Made by a program: the position numbers and the translations under genes. A stretch of 64,000 nt of DNA from Verrucomicrobia bacterium SCGC AAA164-M04. Its GTDB lineage: Bacteria > Verrucomicrobiota > Verrucomicrobiae > Verrucomicrobiales > Akkermansiaceae. Below are positions 45,649-54,807 of this stretch, piece after piece. Numbering within the stretch: the stretch's first letter is position 1; the number at the start of each line of letters is the position of its first letter. The stretch covers positions 120,632 through 184,631 of the forward strand of contig KB912069.1 in assembly GCA_000383735.1 (NCBI GenBank), in the 5' to 3' direction. The notes under the pieces were generated by a model, which was not told the origin of the DNA, ran no database searches, and worked only from the letters and a program-made list of their open reading frames with translations.

Positions 45649-46770
45649 CTATTTCGATGATTCGTTCTCAGCAATTTCCTGTGGATTGTGAGGAAACGCC
45701 CACTTTGTCGATTCCAGACCCTCAATCAGCATTGAGCGTGTAGCCTTACTTCCCTCTAGAAATCTCGCCTTAATAATCGCGGCGTTCCGATATTCGTCAG
45801 TTCCAAGTGGGGAAAATTTTAAGAACTCCTGCTCCAAAGCAGTTCCCTTTTTCACGAAGCCATAGAGGATAACTTCGGATCCACGAAAGTTCAATCGAAA
45901 GCAATCATACTCGCTCTCATCCGAAAATTCATAGGTATGGAAATTATCTCTCTGAACATAGACCCTCAAGCCCATCACACTCGTCGGCCGAGATTCGGCT
46001 AATTCTTCGGGGCTCATTGGGAGATAACACACATACGATTCCCAATCTACGAGCATTCCATCCTGCCGGTCTTCGATAAGAATAGGAATACCCTTTTCGT
46101 GTTCCCCAACTCTCACTTCTAAAGCGATAAAAGGTTTATTTTCGAGCGAAAGACTATGATACTTCTTCGTAGCATTGAAAGTTAGGGGCTCAATTCTATT
46201 ACGCGCGTAATAGGACTCCATCAGCGGAGCAACCCTCTCCGGATGCCTAACCCATTTAACCATCTCTTCAAGAGAATCAGCACTAAGAAAATCAGTCACA
46301 ACCTTCTCCATCTTGTTGAAATGAGCTTCCGCGGCCTGTCGCTCATTCTCCTCCGCCCTTGCTCCCCTGGGTCGATCCAGATCACCTCGCAACGCTTGAT
46401 TCGCAGCTTTCACGTCTATCAAATCACTCCCGTCTCCCATCCCAGTTTGAACAATCACCCAACCTAAAACACTAAACAAACCAACTGCCAATAAGACGAA
46501 CCACCCCATCGGAACCAAGTCTTCTTCGGCCTCCTTTTCAAATTCCAATGACTCCCTTTCCAAATCAAATAACTTTTCCGCAACAGGAACTTCCTCAGAA
46601 GAATTTTCTGGATGAGTAGATTCTACTTCTGGAGCCAGAACCACCTCGGGAATCCCCCCCTTCTTCTTCAATGGCATCATCCTCTCCACGTCCAAACGAA
46701 CAACCTCCGTAGGCATCTCATCGACAACCCTAATCTGATCTTTCCTGTTTTCCTTCGACCCTTCTGCCAT
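45649..46770 (-). CDS. Single-pass membrane protein of unknown function
   Basis: A 373-residue protein. The first 85 residues are charged and acidic and probably cytoplasmic. One membrane helix lies at about 86-108 ('MGWFVLLAVGLFSVLGWVIV'). The rest is a large extracytoplasmic domain of mixed alpha/beta character with 'WVRHPERVAPLMESYYARN' and a Trp/Tyr-rich core. I recall similar unnamed proteins in other Verrucomicrobia but know no function. It is separated from the next gene downstream by 237 bases and is divergent from the GT28-like gene, so it probably has its own promoter. Confidence 0.55.
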   Translation of the reverse strand: MAEGSKENRKDQIRVVDEMPTEVVRLDVERMMPLKKKGGIPEVVLAPEVESTHPENSSEEVPVAEKLFDLERESLEFEKEAEEDLVPMGWFVLLAVGLFSVLGWVIVQTGMGDGSDLIDVKAANQALRGDLDRPRGARAEENERQAAEAHFNKMEKVVTDFLSADSLEEMVKWVRHPERVAPLMESYYARNRIEPLTFNATKKYHSLSLENKPFIALEVRVGEHEKGIPILIEDRQDGMLVDWESYVCYLPMSPEELAESRPTSVMGLRVYVQRDNFHTYEFSDESEYDCFRLNFRGSEVILYGFVKKGTALEQEFLKFSPLGTDEYRNAAIIKARFLEGSKATRSMLIEGLESTKWAFPHNPQEIAENESSK

Positions 46771-46798
46771 CGTTCATTGGCAGAATGACCTCAAATGA

Positions 46799-47941
46799 GT
46801 GTCGACGCAACTCTGGATCCCCTCTAGATCTCATTCAACAATTGAACGTGTGAAGCCAAAAATTCTAATTCTCTCTGCAAGCTTTGGCGATGGGCACAAT
46901 AGCGCGGCCCGTCACCTTGCTGAGGCACTGAAAGAAAAGGCGGAAATCCTGGTCGCTGATCCTTGCCACATCGGCAATCCGAGAATTAACGCATTCTTAT
47001 GCAAAGCCTATCGGGAAATCACAACTTACACCCCTAAAATCTGGGCTTGGATGTATCGATCCACCGATCGTCAAGACTTCTCCCAGCCCCTACCCTTTAT
47101 TGCCAAAACTGAGGACGCCGTTGCGAACCTGCTTAACAAATTCGAGCCTGATTTAGTTGTAAACACCTACCCACTTTACCCTTATATGGTTGAGCGCCAA
47201 TTCTCGATAGGGCGCCGCGTTCCCATTATCACTATTATCACCGACTCTATTGAAATCAATGCTGCCTGGACTCGTTCACCCAGTGACTACTTTCTCATTA
47301 CTGACGATCACACCCGCGAAGGACTGATCACCAGAAATCTCCCCAAAGAAAAAATGAATATCACCGGCTTTCCAGTGAGCCCTCGCTTCGAGAGCCTTGA
47401 AAAAGTTTCGCCGGATGATCCCCTAAATCCCTTTCGTATTCTTTTCTTTCCCACTGCCCGCTCTCCGCACGTCACTGACATCATCAAGGCCGCTCTCAGT
47501 CACGAAAACCACATCACCGTCATTCTCGGACGAAATGTCCGCCGACTTTACCGTAAGGTCTATTCACTCAAAAAATCCTTCCCTGGCCGAATCCACATCA
47601 AAGGCTGGACTCGTAAAGTCCCTGAGCTGCTCTCCTCGCACCACCTCGTTATTGGTAAAGCCGGGGGTGCTACCGTCCACGAGGCCATTGCCGCACAGTG
47701 CCCCATGCTAGTCCACCACATCGTGCCCGGACAGGAAGAAGGGAACATCGAGCTTCTTGACCGTTTTCAAACCGGATCGCTTGCTACTTCAGCAAAAACT
47801 ATCCGCGAATCCATCTCTAACCTTCTCGACGACGATGCCGCACTCTGGCGCGAGCAGAAAAACCGACTCAGCCAACACGCGCGCCCCTCCGCTGCACGTG
47901 ACGCCGCCAACTTCATCTTATCCAAAGTCAAACCCTCATGA
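46799..47941 (+). CDS. MGDG-synthase/UgtP-like glycosyltransferase (GT28)
   Basis: A 380-residue GT-B glycosyltransferase. The N-terminal 'ILILSASFGDGHNSAARHLAEAL' is the signature of the MGDG synthase/diacylglycerol glucosyltransferase group. 'SHHLVIGKAGGATVHEAIAAQCPML' is the GT28 donor-binding motif, which places the protein near MurG and UgtP. Such enzymes transfer hexose to diacylglycerol at the membrane, forming glycolipids. The frame opens with GTG at 46799; another GTG at 46850 just before the family domain is an alternative start. It overlaps the HAD phosphatase gene by four bases (ATGA), so the two are likely coupled. Confidence 0.78.
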   Translation: MSTQLWIPSRSHSTIERVKPKILILSASFGDGHNSAARHLAEALKEKAEILVADPCHIGNPRINAFLCKAYREITTYTPKIWAWMYRSTDRQDFSQPLPFIAKTEDAVANLLNKFEPDLVVNTYPLYPYMVERQFSIGRRVPIITIITDSIEINAAWTRSPSDYFLITDDHTREGLITRNLPKEKMNITGFPVSPRFESLEKVSPDDPLNPFRILFFPTARSPHVTDIIKAALSHENHITVILGRNVRRLYRKVYSLKKSFPGRIHIKGWTRKVPELLSSHHLVIGKAGGATVHEAIAAQCPMLVHHIVPGQEEGNIELLDRFQTGSLATSAKTIRESISNLLDDDAALWREQKNRLSQHARPSAARDAANFILSKVKPS

Positions 47942-48540
47942 CCTTCCTTTTCGACATCGGAAACGTTCTCCTGAAACTCCACTTTCACCGATTCCACCTC
48001 GCCATTCTAGGTGCTGAAAACCTCCCTCTTCCCACCGAACTAGCCAATCTCAAAGATCCTTACGAAACTGGAAAACTCTCAGATCAAGAATTTATAGGGC
48101 AGTCGCTCGACATCCTCAATCATCCTCTCACCTCAGACGAATTCGTGGCAGCTTGGGAAGATATTTTCTCACCCAATCTCCCGATGTGGGAAATCGTTCA
48201 CACTCTAAAGAAGCAAGGCCACCGCCTCATTCTTTTCTCAAACACTAACGCGATCCACGCCCGCTCATTTCTAAAAACCTATCAGGATTTTAATCTCTTC
48301 GATCACCACCACTTTTCACAGGAAATCGGAACTATCAAACCTCTCCCCGAGTTCTATCAATCTGCCATCGACAGTTACGATCTCGTTCCAAGCGAAACCC
48401 TCTACCTCGACGACCTCCCCGAAAATATTACAAGTGGGAAAAAGTTCGGTTTTTCCTCTTGGCAATACGACCTAAATGACCACGAAGCTTGCATCGCCTG
48501 GCTCCAGGCCCAAGGGATCAACCTTGCAAAATCTTCCTGA
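47938..48540 (+). CDS. HAD-superfamily hydrolase (YihX-like)
   Basis: A 200-residue HAD phosphatase. Motif I is 'FLFDIGNVLL', motif II is the Ser in 'LILFSNTNA', motif III is the Lys in 'IGTIKPLPEF', and motif IV is 'YLDDLPEN'. As in E. coli YihX (alpha-glucose-1-phosphatase), motif I has D-x-G instead of D-x-D, which is a subfamily trait rather than a defect. The gene overlaps the upstream glycolipid glycosyltransferase by four bases, so the two probably act on related sugar phosphates. The exact substrate is unknown. Confidence 0.8.
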   Translation: MTFLFDIGNVLLKLHFHRFHLAILGAENLPLPTELANLKDPYETGKLSDQEFIGQSLDILNHPLTSDEFVAAWEDIFSPNLPMWEIVHTLKKQGHRLILFSNTNAIHARSFLKTYQDFNLFDHHHFSQEIGTIKPLPEFYQSAIDSYDLVPSETLYLDDLPENITSGKKFGFSSWQYDLNDHEACIAWLQAQGINLAKSS

Positions 48541-48554
48541 GCACCATCCTAGAT

Positions 48555-48596
48555 CTAGCTAACCAGAGGAACCGCGGTCCAGCTAGCTCGCTTTTT
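48555..48596 (+). terminator. Likely terminator between the HAD and ThuA genes
   Basis: CTAGCT pairs with AGCTAG around an inner G/C-rich segment, followed by five T residues at 48592-48596. It lies between convergent genes. Confidence 0.5.
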
Positions 48597-48630
48597 AATC
48601 GTTAGGCCGATAACCTTGGAAGCAGGCTAC

Positions 48631-49608
48631 CTAGTTCGTAAACGCAGCTTCGCGTTTCTCGTCGATACGAGCTGGCTTCAACTTTTTCCAATCGCTTGGA
48701 TTTGGGAGTTTGAGCCGCTTCATGTTCTTGCCATAGCTATCAAGATTATCATTGAGGTCATCTTCGGTCAGTGGCTTAGATTTCACTCCATCTTCAGGGA
48801 CTGTAATCCCAGCAGACCAGATCAAAGCATTGAGGACAACTGTGCGGAACCCCTCCAACGCCCAGCCGTGATGGTAGTGCCCACCAGTAAAACCAACCCC
48901 GCGACCACCATTCGGGCGCTCGTATCCCCACATGAGAGCATGCTCTTTATCTAGACCATCAACCCCATGCTGGTTCCAAAGGTTAATGTATCGATACATA
49001 TTTTTACGAGTTGGCGTTGCAGTCACCAAATCGAGCACCTTATCGCGTTCATTGATGAAACGCATGTTGTAGTAAAACTCATCGAGACAAGTCACCGTTT
49101 CCGGCACACCATTTCCGATTTCATGATCCTGTTTGACCTTCATGTCTGCAACCCAATGAGGATTGACTGACCACTCCGACTCCATCGCACCACCAATCCA
49201 AGGCTGAAAATACTTCTTACCCATCTGCGGGTTCGGGTGAACGGCATAGTGCATAAAGACCATTCCGACACCCTTCTTTGCCAGAGAATCGAGATACTCC
49301 CACTCACCCGCGATACCACTCACGCTATCAGCGAAGATGAAAATGGAAGCCGCATCATCGAGAACCGACTTATCCTTAGGCCAATCTTTCCCTACAACGA
49401 CCGCTTCTACATTGAGCCCGCTTTCATCATTTAGCGCTTTTGCAAGAAGCATGCAACCAGCCCTGAATTCATGCTCCCCTGATGCGTGGCTACGGCTGCC
49501 CGCAATCAACACAATCTTCTTTTTCGTCGCTCCCTCTTTCTTGGCTGACAAAAACAAGGGACTGACAAGAGCCAGTAAAAGCGGGATAACAAGAGCAAGA
49601 CGTTTCAT
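48631..49608 (-). CDS. Secreted ThuA-like domain protein
   Basis: A 325-residue protein with a signal peptide (about 1-22). The ThuA fold is recognised by 'IVLIAGSRSHASGEHEF', 'ASIFIFADSVSG', 'GMVFMHYAVHP' and the late 'GGRGVGFTGGHYHHGW' motif. The His-rich motifs may bind metal or substrate; no catalytic mechanism is established for the family. It lies 70 bases downstream of the sulfatase gene on the same strand. In this phylum ThuA and sulfatase genes are often found together in sugar-utilisation regions, which suggests involvement in sulfated polysaccharide use. Confidence 0.78.
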   Translation of the reverse strand: MKRLALVIPLLLALVSPLFLSAKKEGATKKKIVLIAGSRSHASGEHEFRAGCMLLAKALNDESGLNVEAVVVGKDWPKDKSVLDDAASIFIFADSVSGIAGEWEYLDSLAKKGVGMVFMHYAVHPNPQMGKKYFQPWIGGAMESEWSVNPHWVADMKVKQDHEIGNGVPETVTCLDEFYYNMRFINERDKVLDLVTATPTRKNMYRYINLWNQHGVDGLDKEHALMWGYERPNGGRGVGFTGGHYHHGWALEGFRTVVLNALIWSAGITVPEDGVKSKPLTEDDLNDNLDSYGKNMKRLKLPNPSDWKKLKPARIDEKREAAFTN

Positions 49609-49678
49609 AAGTTCCTATTTCAATTACGAAGAGTTTTGCCATTCCCTTCCAACAAAGGGATGCAAGAGAACTCCCTCT

Positions 49679-51073
49679 CTAATCCAAAGCCTTATACTCT
49701 CCGAACTCAAGCCCGTCACCATGAATTTTCGCCTCTAATTTGAGCGCCTTAAAGAGCCTTCTAGCGACATCCTTACCTTTTCCTCTTTCGAGTAAATCCA
49801 CTTTCTCCTGAGGATCTTTTTCAAGGTCATAAAGGCGGGCAATCCCACCACCTGGATAAAGGATCAGCTTGTAGCCTTCTCTAGTTAGCGCCCGCTGAGC
49901 ATCCTTGAGGTAGGCCGAATAAATCTGAGCGCGACCACTCGATTCGCCTCTAAGAATGGGGATGTAGCTCTGATATTGAATATGCTCTGGAATCTCGACC
50001 CCTGCCACTTCAAGCGCAGTCGGAACCGAGTCCTGAATGTAGATGGGAGCAGAGACCTTTTTCCCAGCCTCAACTTCCGGCCCCACCACGACATAAGGAA
50101 CCCTGATACTGTGATCATACATGTTCTGTTTTCCAAGAAGACCGTGATGACCACAACCGAGCCCATGATCGGCGGTGAAAACAATATAGGTCTTCTCACG
50201 TTGCCCATTTTTTTCCAGCGCATCCAGAACGCGCCCAATTTGCGTATCCATGTGCGTAATTAAGGCGAAGTATTCACGCCGAGCCACTTGAACCGAACGC
50301 TTGGTCCTCGGCATTGGCGCGAGCTTCTCATCGCGGAGACTATGCGGAGCCTTCATCACTTTGCGGTGAGGATAGGCATCGAGAAAATTCTCAGGCACCT
50401 TAATGTCGGACTCCGGATACATATCGAGATACTTCTGCGGAGACTGTCGGGGATCGTGCGGAGCGTTAAAAGCCAAGTAGAAGAAAAATGGTTTGTCGTC
50501 ATTTTTAGCCATATTGAGATACCTCACCGCAGTGTCAGCCTCCACTTCCGACCAATGTTTTCCACCTTTCCAGAACCCGTTGTTGGACTTGTCGGTCGGA
50601 TTCCAAATATCCTTCTTCCCTTCAAGAGGACGATTGTATCCCGCTTTCACTTGATTGGGCATACCAGGACGAACATCCCCGACATGGTCAAAAAGATCCT
50701 CTGCTTTCATGCGAACATGCCATTTCCCAGTCATGTAGGTCGTGTAACCAGCATCGCTCATCAATTGCGGCCAGAGACGGCGTTTACCCATCGTCTTCTC
50801 TTCCTTCTGGGCATACCAGAGATGACGCCCCGTCATCATCATATTCCGGCTAGCGACACAAATCGCGCCATTCCACCCGCCAGAATTATAGGCGTGGGTG
50901 AATTGGGTCCCCGAGCTGAACAATTTGTCCAGATTAGGAGTCATCACCTCGGTCATGCCAAGGGATCCGATCGCCTCATAGGTCATATCATCAGCAAAAA
51001 TGAACAGGACGTTTGGCTTCTCAGACGCTGACACAAGGGAGATTAAGGCAAGAAACGAGACAAAACTACGCAT
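49679..51073 (-). CDS. Type I sulfatase (formylglycine-dependent)
   Basis: A 464-residue exported sulfatase, signal peptide about 1-17. The formylglycine motif C-V-A-S-R puts the modified Cys at 72 with Arg at 76, matching C-x-[PA]-S-R. Metal ligands include D28 and D29 in 'IFADDMTYEAIGS' and the later 'FTADHGLGCGHHG'. It requires formylglycine maturation before or during export; no maturase is in this window. Such sulfatases desulfate algal or host glycans. It heads a two-gene run with the ThuA gene. Confidence 0.9.
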   Translation of the reverse strand: MRSFVSFLALISLVSASEKPNVLFIFADDMTYEAIGSLGMTEVMTPNLDKLFSSGTQFTHAYNSGGWNGAICVASRNMMMTGRHLWYAQKEEKTMGKRRLWPQLMSDAGYTTYMTGKWHVRMKAEDLFDHVGDVRPGMPNQVKAGYNRPLEGKKDIWNPTDKSNNGFWKGGKHWSEVEADTAVRYLNMAKNDDKPFFFYLAFNAPHDPRQSPQKYLDMYPESDIKVPENFLDAYPHRKVMKAPHSLRDEKLAPMPRTKRSVQVARREYFALITHMDTQIGRVLDALEKNGQREKTYIVFTADHGLGCGHHGLLGKQNMYDHSIRVPYVVVGPEVEAGKKVSAPIYIQDSVPTALEVAGVEIPEHIQYQSYIPILRGESSGRAQIYSAYLKDAQRALTREGYKLILYPGGGIARLYDLEKDPQEKVDLLERGKGKDVARRLFKALKLEAKIHGDGLEFGEYKALD

Positions 51074-51167
51074 GATAGAAGGTTACGCTGAAAATCGATG
51101 CGTTTTGACACTTAACATTCACTTTTTTCGCTGGTAACACCCTCTCGCCTGCCACAGCAGGCACACG

Positions 51168-52358
51168 ATGAGTCGTTCCACCGCCCCCACCCTCAGTCAT
51201 CGGCTTGAGTATTGCGCCTATCGCATCTTCGAGTGGATGCTCAAAATGATATCTTTGGAAACCATCTTTAAACTTGGCGAATTCGCGGGCCGAATTTTCT
51301 ATCGCTACAACTCAATACGAAGGTATCAAGTCAACCGAAATCTTCGCCTCGCATTCGGCGACGAAAAATCGCATTCCGAAATCTCACAACTCACTGCAGA
51401 AGTTTTCGAGCGCACCGGAGCCAACTTTCTAACTTCACTCAAAATCCCTTTTTTAAATGATGCCCAGATCTTAGCTAGGCTGCACTTTGAAGGGCTCGAC
51501 GATTTCTTCGCCACCACGAGCAAGGGCGGTCTTGTCATGGTCTCTCCGCATATGGGAAACTGGGAACTTCTTGCCCAGGCCATCTTTCTAATCGATGGCG
51601 ATTTTAAAGTTGGGACACACTATCGGCCCCTTAACAACTCTCTCATCAATGCCGTTGTCGAACGCCGTAGGAGAAGACGAGGACTTGAACTCTTTGCGAA
51701 ACGATCTTCGACCCATCGCCTCTCGAGCTTTGTAAGGGGAGGCGGGGCTATGGGGATTCTGGCAGACCAACGAGTTGGTGATCGTGGAGCCGCTTGTCTA
51801 TTTTTTGGTCGCCCAACTACCTGTTCACCACTCCCTTATCTCATTGCAAAACGAGGCAAGGGTCTCCTCATGAGTCTCTCGTGCGAGACCGTTGGGATCG
51901 CACGTTGGAAGATCACCTTCCGGCCTATTCCAACAATCTCCCCTCAAGCGTGCGCAGATAGCATCGAACAAGACTGGCGACGATCGCCTGTTGATGTCTT
52001 TTGGTTCGAAAACCGCTGGCGCCTCCAAGGGAACGATCCGCTTGCCTTCCTCGAAAAGTACAAAGACGATCTCAAAATACCCCGCCCACTTCGTGCCGTG
52101 AACCTCGCTCGGCAAGAAAAGAAACTGCCTTACTCCGAACGCTTGATCACTCAAGAGCATCACGAAGTCGACTTTAATCAGAGTGACCAATCAGTTCGCG
52201 AAAGACTCAACGAAATCTCAAATCGTGGAGCGACTCCAGTCGATGTCTTCTTGGCACCGCATTCTCAGTTGGATCGGGTCAAAAAACTCTCTGGGAAAAT
52301 CATCACCCTTACCGCCGAAACGAACTGTTTTTCAGAGACCGCCTCTACTGAAAAATAA
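51168..52358 (+). CDS. LpxL/HtrB-family lipid A acyltransferase with C-terminal extension
   Basis: A 396-residue protein. The acyltransferase domain (about 10-290) carries the HX4E catalytic motif as H128-M-G-N-W-E133, followed by 'ADQRVGDRGA' and 'SPLPYLIAKRGKGL', as in late lipid A acyltransferases that add secondary acyl chains to Kdo-lipid A. E. coli LpxL has about 306 residues. The extra 90-100 C-terminal residues here ('RAVNLARQEKKLPYSERLI' onward) do not match the family and have no domain I recognise. It stands next to kinase, flippase and Kdo isomerase genes, consistent with lipid A maturation. The exact acyl position is unknown. Confidence 0.85.
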   Translation: MSRSTAPTLSHRLEYCAYRIFEWMLKMISLETIFKLGEFAGRIFYRYNSIRRYQVNRNLRLAFGDEKSHSEISQLTAEVFERTGANFLTSLKIPFLNDAQILARLHFEGLDDFFATTSKGGLVMVSPHMGNWELLAQAIFLIDGDFKVGTHYRPLNNSLINAVVERRRRRRGLELFAKRSSTHRLSSFVRGGGAMGILADQRVGDRGAACLFFGRPTTCSPLPYLIAKRGKGLLMSLSCETVGIARWKITFRPIPTISPQACADSIEQDWRRSPVDVFWFENRWRLQGNDPLAFLEKYKDDLKIPRPLRAVNLARQEKKLPYSERLITQEHHEVDFNQSDQSVRERLNEISNRGATPVDVFLAPHSQLDRVKKLSGKIITLTAETNCFSETASTEK

Positions 52359-52527
52359 AAAAACTAAGGAATAAGGGCCAGCTCTAGAAGAACTCCTAAA
52401 CTTAGATAAGATCCTGATAGGAGCAGCTAAACCTCCAAAACGATCGTCTCCCACTTAATCCTTAGGTGATATCTAAAATCACCAGTTTCTCCTCAGAAAT
52501 ACCTGCCACCCACAGAGCTTGAGAAAG

Positions 52528-54678
52528 CTACAAGAAGAAATAGACGGGAGAATCCCCAACTTCCTTGATCTCAGCCACATTTCCAGAGGCATTTAGAGCG
52601 TATTTGAACTCGACCGGCCACGGCCCAGAATAGTTCCTCCCATTACACCACATCATCAAGATTTGCTCGTCACACCGCTCAAAGCGAAACGCGTAAACGT
52701 CATCTTCCATTTCTAATTTCTCCAAAAAAGTCGCTGATCCCAACTGCTCTAAAAAAACACGAAGCATCTTAAACCCAATCCGTTCGCGCCATCCGCCTTC
52801 GGCCCGCTCGTCGACCAGTCCAAATCCATGAGCCACCAAACGCCACCAGTAAACTTTATCGACAAAGCCGGAACAGACCGAGATTACAAGATACCTCAAC
52901 ATGTAGACCCCATAGTCTAATTCGCTCACACTAAGGGGATGCTCCGGCGCACCAGCATCCACGTAAGTTGCCGTTACCGGGGACCAAACCCCTGTTCCTT
53001 CAAGTGGCCAATTTACCTCCGAGATAATCACGTGATCATCACAAGCAGGCACTACCTTCGCAATCGCTCGCAGCAATCCACATTTTTCCAGAGTACTGAA
53101 TTTTCCCTGGAAATTCTCCGGTGCTCCCCGCCGATCCACATAAAGATGATGAGACAAAGCTCCGTAGTGCAATCCTTTAGGAGCACCTTCAAAAGCTGAA
53201 AGAACATAATGATACTCAAAATCGATACAAGCGGGCCCCGTAAAAGTAATTTCAGGGAACTTTTCCTGCAACTTCATCACCGGCTGCAACAACGCGACCT
53301 GATCAACCGGCCCATGAACACCCCACTTCATCCGGTTCACGGCATGGCAAATCTCGACAGCCGTCACAAGCCCCCCAACTTCATCTAACACAAAACTCAA
53401 AAACTCAGCCCACGAATCTGGCTCGTTGACCGCCCCACGGTCCTGCACCATCGCTATCATCACCTCGCGTCCAGAATCCACAAGCCGCTTCACCTGTAAA
53501 ACCCCCTCCTTCCAACACGACATACCTTCATGATGACAAAATCGCAAGAGAACCGACACCCCTTCCACCTTTTCCAATAGCTCCACCTGACGATTAAAAT
53601 CCAGATCGGTCGATTCAAGCGCCACTCCAAATCGCCCCTTCAAATCAATCTGGCTTTGGTAGGCTAACGGAATTTGTCTACGGTATTCACGCCAGATTTT
53701 TCCCGCAAATTTCAAAACTGAGCAAGCAACTTTATAATGCCTCCCTAAAGAATAAAATCGTTTCCTCTCATACCTCTCCATCGTAATTGATGCCTGCGCC
53801 GATTCCCGATCCCAAATCCAAATATCCTGAACCTCGGGATAACTCCCAACAAGCCCTCGAGACCATTTACGAAATGGGTGACGCCATTTGCGGCTTCGCT
53901 CCCACAACTCAAAACTCCTCCGACGGGAAATCATCTCTTTGGTGAATTCTTTAGGGGGATTCCCTTTCCAATAAATCCTCGCCAAAACATTGAGAAACGC
54001 TGAAGGAAGTCGCATCCTAGAAAAATCCTGCGCTCGCTCCTTCAAACTTAGAACCTCCCTGATTCGTCCGCGATTTAAATCAATAAACTGAACCTTCCCC
54101 CACTCCCCGTCGCCCGACACCTGAAACTCCATATTTTGATTTCCTAGGTCCCGATGCCAAAACCCAACGTCGTGCATCCGTCGAATCGCAGATGCAATAT
54201 GATCTAACTTTGCCACCAAAAATCGACAATCCGCCCTTTCCTGATAGGCGTGAATCAGCGCGCTCTTGAAACTGACCAACGATTCAAGGTAATCCGAAAG
54301 ATAAAAACTCTCCACCAAACGTGAACCTTCCCAACAATCGAAATAGGCAATAGGTTGAGGCGTTCCAACTCCTCGACTTTTTAAAAAATTAGCAGCCTTA
54401 AACGAACGCTCAGCTTTACTGCCCTTCTTAAAGTCATAAAGGTCCTTAAGAAATCCCTGCCTCCCAAAGGCTTTCACAGCCACCTTCAGACGTTTCCCAT
54501 TCTTTTCAAAATCGAGCACCACTACCCGGTGCCGACCCTCAGACAAAACTCCATCTTTTGCAGATCTGGCTCGCTCCCCCAGCCCCCCCAGAGATTCTTC
54601 GTCAAAGAATGATTTAAAATCAGAGAGCACCTGTCCTTGGAGCTTCCCTTCTGAAAGTTTCTCCACGCCTCGATTCAT
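52528..54678 (-). CDS. LPS (Kdo/heptose)-kinase-like domain fused to a glycosidase-like TIM barrel
   Basis: A 716-residue two-part protein. Residues about 45-275 form an LPS-kinase (KdkA/WaaP/InaA-type) domain: ATP Lys K69 in 'VAVKAFGR', catalytic loop H175-R-D177 with N182, and the metal Asp D200 in 'FIDLNRGR'. Residues about 345-650 look like a clan GH-A glycosidase barrel: 'RFGVALESTDLD' opening, an acid/base position that should read N-E but reads H445-A446 in 'VEICHAVNRM', a retained nucleophile-like E554 in 'IISEVNWP', and 'VYWWRLVAHGFGLVDE'. A beta-sandwich tail ends the chain. Kinase activity on Kdo or core sugar is likely; the barrel may bind glycan without cleaving it. No membrane helix is seen. 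It is divergent from the yrbL-like gene. Confidence 0.75.
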   Translation of the reverse strand: MNRGVEKLSEGKLQGQVLSDFKSFFDEESLGGLGERARSAKDGVLSEGRHRVVVLDFEKNGKRLKVAVKAFGRQGFLKDLYDFKKGSKAERSFKAANFLKSRGVGTPQPIAYFDCWEGSRLVESFYLSDYLESLVSFKSALIHAYQERADCRFLVAKLDHIASAIRRMHDVGFWHRDLGNQNMEFQVSGDGEWGKVQFIDLNRGRIREVLSLKERAQDFSRMRLPSAFLNVLARIYWKGNPPKEFTKEMISRRRSFELWERSRKWRHPFRKWSRGLVGSYPEVQDIWIWDRESAQASITMERYERKRFYSLGRHYKVACSVLKFAGKIWREYRRQIPLAYQSQIDLKGRFGVALESTDLDFNRQVELLEKVEGVSVLLRFCHHEGMSCWKEGVLQVKRLVDSGREVMIAMVQDRGAVNEPDSWAEFLSFVLDEVGGLVTAVEICHAVNRMKWGVHGPVDQVALLQPVMKLQEKFPEITFTGPACIDFEYHYVLSAFEGAPKGLHYGALSHHLYVDRRGAPENFQGKFSTLEKCGLLRAIAKVVPACDDHVIISEVNWPLEGTGVWSPVTATYVDAGAPEHPLSVSELDYGVYMLRYLVISVCSGFVDKVYWWRLVAHGFGLVDERAEGGWRERIGFKMLRVFLEQLGSATFLEKLEMEDDVYAFRFERCDEQILMMWCNGRNYSGPWPVEFKYALNASGNVAEIKEVGDSPVYFFL

Positions 54679-54807
54679 CCTGCTGAGAAGGTTACAAAGC
54701 AGTCGAGAAAAAACAATCCGGTTTCTTCCACTCCACTTTCCACTCGACCGTCAAGGACCCGACCGATAAATTTCAACCCTCTCCCCACTCACCCAGAAGT
54801 AATTGCA

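Noticed and set aside
47938..48540. Inactivated HAD protein because motif I lacks the second Asp
   Set aside because: D-x-G in motif I also occurs in the active YihX subgroup, and motifs II-IV are intact.
52359..52527. Terminators from CTCCTA/TAGGAG and GGTGAT/ATCACC repeats between convergent genes
   Set aside because: Stems are only 6 bp with poor T runs; too weak to annotate.
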